DNA of 32,370 bases from positions 1 through 32,370 of the forward strand of contig CALJGI010000047.1 in the NCBI GenBank assembly GCA_938074045.1, in the 5' to 3' direction. The translations under genes were made by a program, and so were the position numbers. Under the pieces are notes generated by a model. That model ran no database searches. It was not told the DNA's origin and was given only the letters and a program-made list of their open reading frames with translations. This DNA comes from an uncultured Halieaceae bacterium (GTDB taxonomy: Bacteria; Pseudomonadota; Gammaproteobacteria; Pseudomonadales; Halieaceae). Positions 27,335 through 32,370 of this stretch are shown here, piece after piece (the stretch's first letter is position 1; every line of letters starts with the position of its first letter).

Positions 27335-28114
27335 TCAGAAGCCCTGCGCTGAACCCGCTTGCTGCGCAGCCATCATCTTCTGGATTTCACTGAGGCTCGA
27401 CAGGACCTGACGTCTGAACCCGTTTATTGCCTCGATATCTTCTTCGGTGATATCAACGCGCTGTTGCAGGGCGACAAAATCAAGGTCGAGTTTGCGCAGT
27501 TGATCAGCCAGAGCCTCCAGTTGCGCCCGTTCGCCGGGTGCCGCATCCAGCAGCCGACGCAGTGGTACCATCATCTCGTTGACGTCTTCAGCCTGACTGA
27601 CCAGCGCGGCCACCTGAATGCCCTGGGCCCGGCTATCAGCTCGAATAGATTTGATGGTATCGGTCTGCCCATCAACGAGATCTTTGTTCGACGCGATAGA
27701 CCTGTCGTGATCCGCGATCTGCTGTTTGTGCAGATTGCGCTGTGCCCACAACTTGTCGACCTCCGAGTAAAGCTCTCTGATTTTGATCTGCATCGTCACA
27801 CTGGACTGACTGACGCTTTCATCAGTGTCCGACAAGCGGTCTTCGAGATCGCTGATACGCTGTTCGAAATCAGTCCTGTCAACGGCAGCTGCCTCCAGCT
27901 GTTGTTGCAATTCGTAATTCCAGGCCAGGGCACTGGCGGCAAGAATAAGACTGAAGGCGACTACCAAACGCAGCATCAAACTCCTGCCCGCGCCGCTGTT
28001 TGCAGGGGGCGGAGAACTACCCTCTACTTTACTACTGCGGTTGGTACGAAAGGACGCTACTTCGTCCCGGGAGGGAACGATTGACGGGATATCGGAATCA
28101 CCATCTGAGCTCAC
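27335..28114 (-). CDS. Uncharacterised single-pass membrane protein with long coiled coil
   Basis: I do not recognise a family. The 259-residue protein has a hydrophilic, probably disordered N-terminus rich in Ser, Asp and Pro (1-44), one hydrophobic helix at about 47-65, and a charged, heptad-like remainder with several coiled-coil stretches (about 66-130, 150-185 and 195-250). The arginines before the helix and the absence of a cleavable signal suggest an N-in, C-out inner-membrane protein with a periplasmic coiled coil (inference). It lies 58 bases after the PuuD-like gene and 87 bases before the fumarase, all leftward. Codon use looks like its neighbours. It is probably a real gene because of its length, its clean layout and its position between co-directional genes. 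Confidence 0.75.
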   Translation of the reverse strand: MSSDGDSDIPSIVPSRDEVASFRTNRSSKVEGSSPPPANSGAGRSLMLRLVVAFSLILAASALAWNYELQQQLEAAAVDRTDFEQRISDLEDRLSDTDESVSQSSVTMQIKIRELYSEVDKLWAQRNLHKQQIADHDRSIASNKDLVDGQTDTIKSIRADSRAQGIQVAALVSQAEDVNEMMVPLRRLLDAAPGERAQLEALADQLRKLDLDFVALQQRVDITEEDIEAINGFRRQVLSSLSEIQKMMAAQQAGSAQGF

Positions 28115-28139
28115 GGTTGCTGATACCCCATCAAATCAG

Positions 28140-28163
28140 GCGGCGGCACTTATTTGCCGCCGC
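28140..28163 (-). terminator. Hairpin downstream of the PuuD-like gene
   Basis: GCGGCGGCA at 28140-28148 pairs perfectly with TGCCGCCGC at 28155-28163 across a 6-base loop, starting 10 bases past the stop of the PuuD-like gene on the minus strand. The following minus-strand sequence has only scattered T residues (CTGATTTGAT), so termination may be partial and the coiled-coil gene may still be read through. Confidence 0.5.
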
Positions 28164-28172
28164 ATACAACGC

Positions 28173-28796
28173 TTAGACGTATGCCAAAATCGCCCAAATG
28201 ACCGCGGTGAGAGCGATACTGCAGTGGATTACCCCACGCACGGTGGTCATAGGACCGGTCTTGCCCACCAGCGCATTCACTTCCAGCGCGAGAATGATGG
28301 CGAGGCAGATATACAGCGACATATCACTGGCATCAATATAATAGTGCTTTGAACCCAGCATGCCGAACAGCATAGGGCCAGAAAACAGCGTATTGGTTCG
28401 CGAGGCCAGTCCGGCTTTGGCGGCAGATGCCGGTCCATCACCTTCTTTCAATCCCAGTACAACCTGCTGATTTGGCCAGATTACCAGCCACACATTGAGA
28501 AACATCAGAATACCTGCAATAGCACCCACCCAGATTACAGGCTGACCGGTCAGGTTACTGTGTGCGCCAATAGCATAAAGCAGATAGAGGCCGGTAATAA
28601 ACGTGAACATGGCCCCCCAGCGGAACCACCACAGTGCCCGCGGCGCCAGTTTCTTGACCGCATCAGCCTTGGCATCAGCTTCGGCTTCCTTGAAGTATTC
28701 GGTCTGCACGAAGTTGAAGTAATACAACATACCTATCCAGGTGATACCAAACAGTACGTGTGCCCAGCGAAAAATGAATTCGATAACCATAGCCAT
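28173..28796 (-). CDS. PuuD-like (urate oxidase N-terminal-type) membrane protein, no cytochrome c domain
   Basis: A 207-residue integral membrane protein with about five or six hydrophobic helices. The sequence resembles the membrane part of bacterial urate hydroxylase PuuD: FRWAHVLFGITWIGMLYYFNFVQ at the N-terminus, PRALWWFRWGAMFTFITGLYLLY, and NVWLVIWPNQQVVLG. PuuD proteins carry a C-terminal cytochrome c (CxxCH) domain and feed urate electrons to the respiratory chain. This protein ends after the membrane part and has no CxxCH. Histidines at 13 and 191 lie in membrane helices and might bind heme (inference). No purine-degradation gene is nearby, so urate oxidation is not claimed; a general membrane redox role is as likely. 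Its upstream gap has a TAGAAT -10 candidate (28854-28859). Confidence 0.65.
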   Translation of the reverse strand: MAMVIEFIFRWAHVLFGITWIGMLYYFNFVQTEYFKEAEADAKADAVKKLAPRALWWFRWGAMFTFITGLYLLYAIGAHSNLTGQPVIWVGAIAGILMFLNVWLVIWPNQQVVLGLKEGDGPASAAKAGLASRTNTLFSGPMLFGMLGSKHYYIDASDMSLYICLAIILALEVNALVGKTGPMTTVRGVIHCSIALTAVIWAILAYV

Positions 28797-28962
28797 GACC
28801 TACCCCTATATTTTATCTATCTACGTTCAGCTTGTGCTGAATCTTGGGACTGTATTCTAAAGCCCTACGGGTTATTAATAAACCACCAAAAAGGCGTCTA
28901 ACCCCTTTTATTCCAAGACTCGAGATAATACCGAAAAGGGGGCTTACCCCTTTTTTTGGGGC
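28797..28962. other. Gap upstream of the PuuD-like gene: promoter candidate, small dyad, REP-like palindromes
   Basis: No gene. Reading towards the PuuD-like gene on the minus strand: two related palindromes (listed separately), a TAGAAT -10 candidate at 28854-28859 with only a poor -35, and a perfect 6-bp dyad TTCAGC/GCTGAA at 28826-28841 in the expected leader. A GGGGTAGG stretch before the ATG may serve as ribosome site. The open frame on the plus strand at 28844-29224 runs through the palindromes and antisense to groEL and is not credible. Confidence 0.45.
28889..28954. repeat. Two tandem REP-like palindromes
   Basis: Two 21-base elements, at 28889-28909 and 28934-28954, agree at 18 of 21 positions. 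Both follow the plan AAAAGGnGnCTnACCCCTTTT and are separated by 24 bases. The second is a perfect 8-bp stem with a 5-base loop and is followed by T7 on the plus strand; the first is a weaker stem. The shape (short, palindromic, GGGG/CCCC flanked by A/T runs, between genes) is like repetitive extragenic palindromes. That they recur in the genome is an inference that cannot be tested in this window. Confidence 0.5.
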
Positions 28963-28995
28963 AAAAAAAAAACCCCGCACATGGCGGGGTTTTTT
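28963..28995 (-). terminator. Intrinsic terminator of groESL (bidirectional form)
   Basis: ACCCCGC at 28972-28978 pairs with GCGGGGT at 28984-28990 around a 5-base loop, flanked by A10 at 28963-28972 and T6 at 28990-28995. On the minus strand this gives a GC stem followed by ten T residues, about 20 bases after the groEL stop: a strong textbook terminator. It would also work from the other side. Confidence 0.9.
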
Positions 28996-29010
28996 ATCAG
29001 GGGGTAGAGC

Positions 29011-30675
<1,665 letters not shown>

Positions 30676-30708
30676 CTAAACTAATAAACGAACGTGAGCG
30701 TGTGGCCT

Positions 30709-30999
30709 TTATTCAATAACGCCAAAAATTTCGCTCTCACCCATGATGATAAGTTCTTCACCATCGATATCGATGGTATTGCTACCTGCGTACTGGCCAA
30801 ACACAACTGTGTCACCAACCTTTACTGCGAGGGGACGGAGTTCTCCGTTATCCAGTGACTTGCCTTCACCCACGGCAACAACTTCACCCTGGTTTGGCTT
30901 TTCTTTTGCAGAACCCGGTAGCACGATGCCGCCGGCACTGGTTTCTTCCTCTTCATTACGACGAACGACAACGCGATCGTATAACGGACGAATCTTCAT
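30709..30999 (-). CDS. groES: Co-chaperonin GroES (Hsp10)
   Basis: Heptameric lid of the GroEL chamber. At 96 residues it has the standard length, starting [29 protein letters not shown] with the mobile loop at about 16-32 and ending with [15 protein letters not shown]. The ribosome site GGGAGA lies 9-10 bases before the ATG. The leader from either promoter contains a small hairpin (GCCGG/CCGGC, 31034-31048). The upstream region holds a perfect CIRCE operator and two promoters. Confidence 0.98.
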   Translation of the reverse strand: MKIRPLYDRVVVRRNEEEETSAGGIVLPGSAKEKPNQGEVVAVGEGKSLDNGELRPLAVKVGDTVVFGQYAGSNTIDIDGEELIIMGESEIFGVIE

Positions 31000-31058
31000 C
31001 TTTGTTAATCTCCCAACTTCTGTGGTTAAACATGCCGGTGTCCCCGGCGTCGCTTGTT

Positions 31059-31086
31059 ATATAGGGGGTGATTCAGGGAATTCAAG
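31059..31086 (-). promoter_or_regulatory. Sigma-32-type promoter of groESL
   Basis: The minus strand has CTTGAAT (31080-31086), a 13-base spacer and CCCTATAT (31059-31066), against the RpoH consensus CTTGAAA / CCCCATNT: one mismatch in each half. It uses the same 13-base spacing as the clpB promoter in this window. It lies downstream of the CIRCE operator, so transcripts from it would not contain CIRCE. Confidence 0.7.
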
Positions 31087-31094
31087 GCCCTGAC

Positions 31095-31121
31095 TTAGCA
31101 CTCTCCTAAAAAGAGTGCTAA
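31095..31121. promoter_or_regulatory. CIRCE operator (HrcA binding site)
   Basis: TTAGCACTC at 31095-31103, a 9-base spacer, and GAGTGCTAA at 31113-31121: a perfect match to the canonical CIRCE inverted repeat bound by the heat-shock repressor HrcA. It touches the -10 box of the upstream promoter and should cover its start site. hrcA itself is not in the window. Confidence 0.95.
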
Positions 31122-31148
31122 TAATAGTCACAGCCACCCAGAGGTCAA
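31121..31148 (-). promoter_or_regulatory. Vegetative (sigma-70-type) promoter of groESL
   Basis: The minus strand has TTGACC (31143-31148), a 16-base spacer and TATTAT (31121-31126), five of six matches in each box. The last base of the -10 is the first base of CIRCE, so HrcA binding would block it directly. Confidence 0.75.
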
Positions 31149-31196
31149 GGAAAATCGAGGGTTTAAGCGGTATAAAAAGGTGAAATTCGGCCAGAT

Positions 31197-31592
31197 CTAG
31201 TCATCCAGGCGCTGAAAGTCACCTTCCAACGTGATCGAGGACTGAACTTTTACATCCACGGGTTGACTACGACGCAGCAAAAACCGACGTAATGGGCCGA
31301 TCATCATAACAAGCCCCAGCACGTCAGTGATCAAGCCCGGCATCATTAACAGCAGGCCACAGAAAACCATGGCAAGGCCATCCGCGAGTAGTCCCGGATT
31401 CAGGGCCCGGGAACCGTCAAACTCCTGCTTGACCTTCATCAGCATGCCCTCGCCCTGCCGGCGAATCAGCCAGCCGCCCAGCAACATGGTCAGAAGTACG
31501 TAGGCAATGGTCTGGAAGGCACCGATATCCGAGCCCAGTTCAATCAGGGTCCAGAGTTCCAACCAGGGTAACAAAAGCAAGAAGATGCGCAT
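31197..31592 (-). CDS. fxsA: FxsA family membrane protein
   Basis: Inner-membrane protein of the FxsA family. In E. coli, overproduction of FxsA relieves exclusion of phage T7 by the F plasmid by binding PifA; the normal role is unknown. The 131-residue protein has hydrophobic helices at about 3-17, 26-44 and 70-103 (GLLADGLAMVFCGLLLMMPGLITDVLGLVMMIGPLR). The typical family sequence LPWLELWTLIELGSDIGA is at the N-terminus, and a hydrophilic tail follows. It is shorter than E. coli FxsA (158) because of a shorter tail. It lies upstream of groES on the same strand, the same neighbourhood as in E. coli. Confidence 0.88.
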   Translation of the reverse strand: MRIFLLLLPWLELWTLIELGSDIGAFQTIAYVLLTMLLGGWLIRRQGEGMLMKVKQEFDGSRALNPGLLADGLAMVFCGLLLMMPGLITDVLGLVMMIGPLRRFLLRRSQPVDVKVQSSITLEGDFQRLDD

Positions 31593-31732
31593 GGAAATTC
31601 TCAGCAGCGTTTAGCCAAGTATGCGGGCATATTCTGAGATATCAAGCTACTTTCGCAGAAGCCAGATGATGAGATCGGGTCATTTTGTGTACAATCGCCC
31701 GCTCTGCAAACATTCAACGGGAATCGTACAAG

Positions 31733-32370
31733 ATGGATATCAAGGACAAGGTAATTGTAGTAACCGGAGGCGGACAGGGGCTGGGACGCGCCATGGCGCT
31801 GGCCCTGGCGGCCAAGGGAGCCAATCTGGCACTGGTCGACCTCAATCAGGAAGCCCTGGACGAATCAGTGGAACAGGTAAGAGCAGCCGGTGGGGACGCC
31901 AAAACCTACATTGCCAACGTGGCCAAGGAAGATGAGGTCATCGCCATGTTTGATGCTGTGGTCGCCGACTGGGGTTCCCTCGATGGCTTGATCAACAACG
32001 CCGGAATTACCCGTGATGGGCTGCTGATTAAGGCAAAAGACGGCGAAATCTTAAAGAAAATGTCCATCGAGGCCTGGCAGTCGGTTATGGATGTAAATCT
32101 GACCGGGGTATTTCTCTGCGGCCGGGAGTTCGCCGAGCGCATGATCAAGCTGGGGCGAGGCGGTGTAATCATCAATATTTCCTCTGTTTCCCAGGCGGGC
32201 AATATGGGTCAGACGAACTACTCCGCCACCAAGGCCGGCGTCAGCGCGATGGCCGTCGTTTGGGCGAAAGAACTGGCCCGGTACGGCATACGTTGCGCGG
32301 CGATTGCGCCGGGGTACACCGCCACGGAAATGGTCATGAGCATGAAGCCTGAAGCGCGGGAAATGATGGC
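31733..32370 (+). CDS. Short-chain dehydrogenase/reductase (FabG-like), cut by the window edge
   Basis: NAD(P)-dependent oxidoreductase of the classical SDR family; the 212 complete codons seen run open to the last base. Cofactor motif TGGGQGLG at 11-18, NNAG in [11 protein letters not shown], the catalytic Ser in ISSVSQAG, and YSATKAG with catalytic Tyr and Lys. The proline-glycine motif APGYTATEM after it is the usual cofactor loop. The missing C-terminal part is probably about 40-50 residues. It resembles 3-oxoacyl-ACP reductases, but the substrate cannot be named. It is divergent from fxsA; a TACAAT -10 candidate lies at 31690-31695 without a clear -35. Confidence 0.9.
   Translation, partial: MDIKDKVIVVTGGGQGLGRAMALALAAKGANLALVDLNQEALDESVEQVRAAGGDAKTYIANVAKEDEVIAMFDAVVADWGSLDGLINNAGITRDGLLIKAKDGEILKKMSIEAWQSVMDVNLTGVFLCGREFAERMIKLGRGGVIINISSVSQAGNMGQTNYSATKAGVSAMAVVWAKELARYGIRCAAIAPGYTATEMVMSMKPEAREMM

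Noticed and set aside
27359..28084. 241-codon open frame antisense to the coiled-coil gene
   Set aside because: This one deserved a look because the sense gene is also unknown. The sense frame has a coherent helix plus coiled-coil layout and fits the leftward gene run; the antisense frame has neither a hydrophobic segment nor recognisable motifs.

Overview
This window reads as a chromosomal housekeeping segment of an aerobic gammaproteobacterium. The block clpB / pgeF / rluD / bamD / pilS / pilR next to ispH-fkpB-lspA-ileS-ribF-murJ resembles the gene order of Pseudomonas and related marine lineages. A Pseudomonas-type ilvI/ilvH plus pssA lies beside what looks like the leader of an rRNA operon. 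Genus cannot be fixed from sequence alone; a marine Cellvibrionales/Halieaceae-like organism is a reasonable guess, not a demonstrated one. Coding density is high. I found no tRNA, insertion sequence, prophage, CRISPR array, toxin-antitoxin or restriction genes. I found no credible undescribed multi-gene system, and the points worth a second look are mostly regulatory and architectural.

Left edge to 6.3 kb: on the minus strand, a stringent-type promoter followed by boxB, boxA and boxC elements marks the leader of an rRNA operon whose 16S gene should begin just left of base 1. Then come pssA (phosphatidylserine synthase) and ilvY (LysR activator). ilvY is divergent from ilvC (long, class II ketol-acid reductoisomerase, plus strand), which converges on ilvI-ilvH (acetolactate synthase subunits, minus). 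Together these cover the first two common steps of branched-chain amino acid synthesis and their regulator.

6.3-15.7 kb: clpB (minus, with a clear sigma-32 promoter), pgeF and rluD run leftward. bamD, nadE, pilS and pilR run rightward with almost no gaps, so the PilS/PilR two-component system is probably co-transcribed with an essential outer-membrane assembly lipoprotein and NAD synthetase.

15.7-28.8 kb: a long leftward run. The genes, in transcription order, are a PuuD-like membrane protein, an unknown coiled-coil membrane protein, class I fumarase, sbcB (exonuclease I), pyrB-type aspartate carbamoyltransferase, murJ, ribF, ileS, lspA, fkpB and ispH. From murJ to ispH this is the conserved lipid II flippase / flavin / Ile-tRNA / lipoprotein-processing / isoprenoid cluster.

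28.8-32.4 kb: groEL and groES (minus) are preceded by a compact control region with a sigma-70-type promoter, a perfect CIRCE operator and a second, sigma-32-type promoter. fxsA lies upstream of groES, as in E. coli. A short-chain dehydrogenase gene on the plus strand runs off the right edge. The gap downstream of groEL holds a strong terminator and two related REP-like palindromes.
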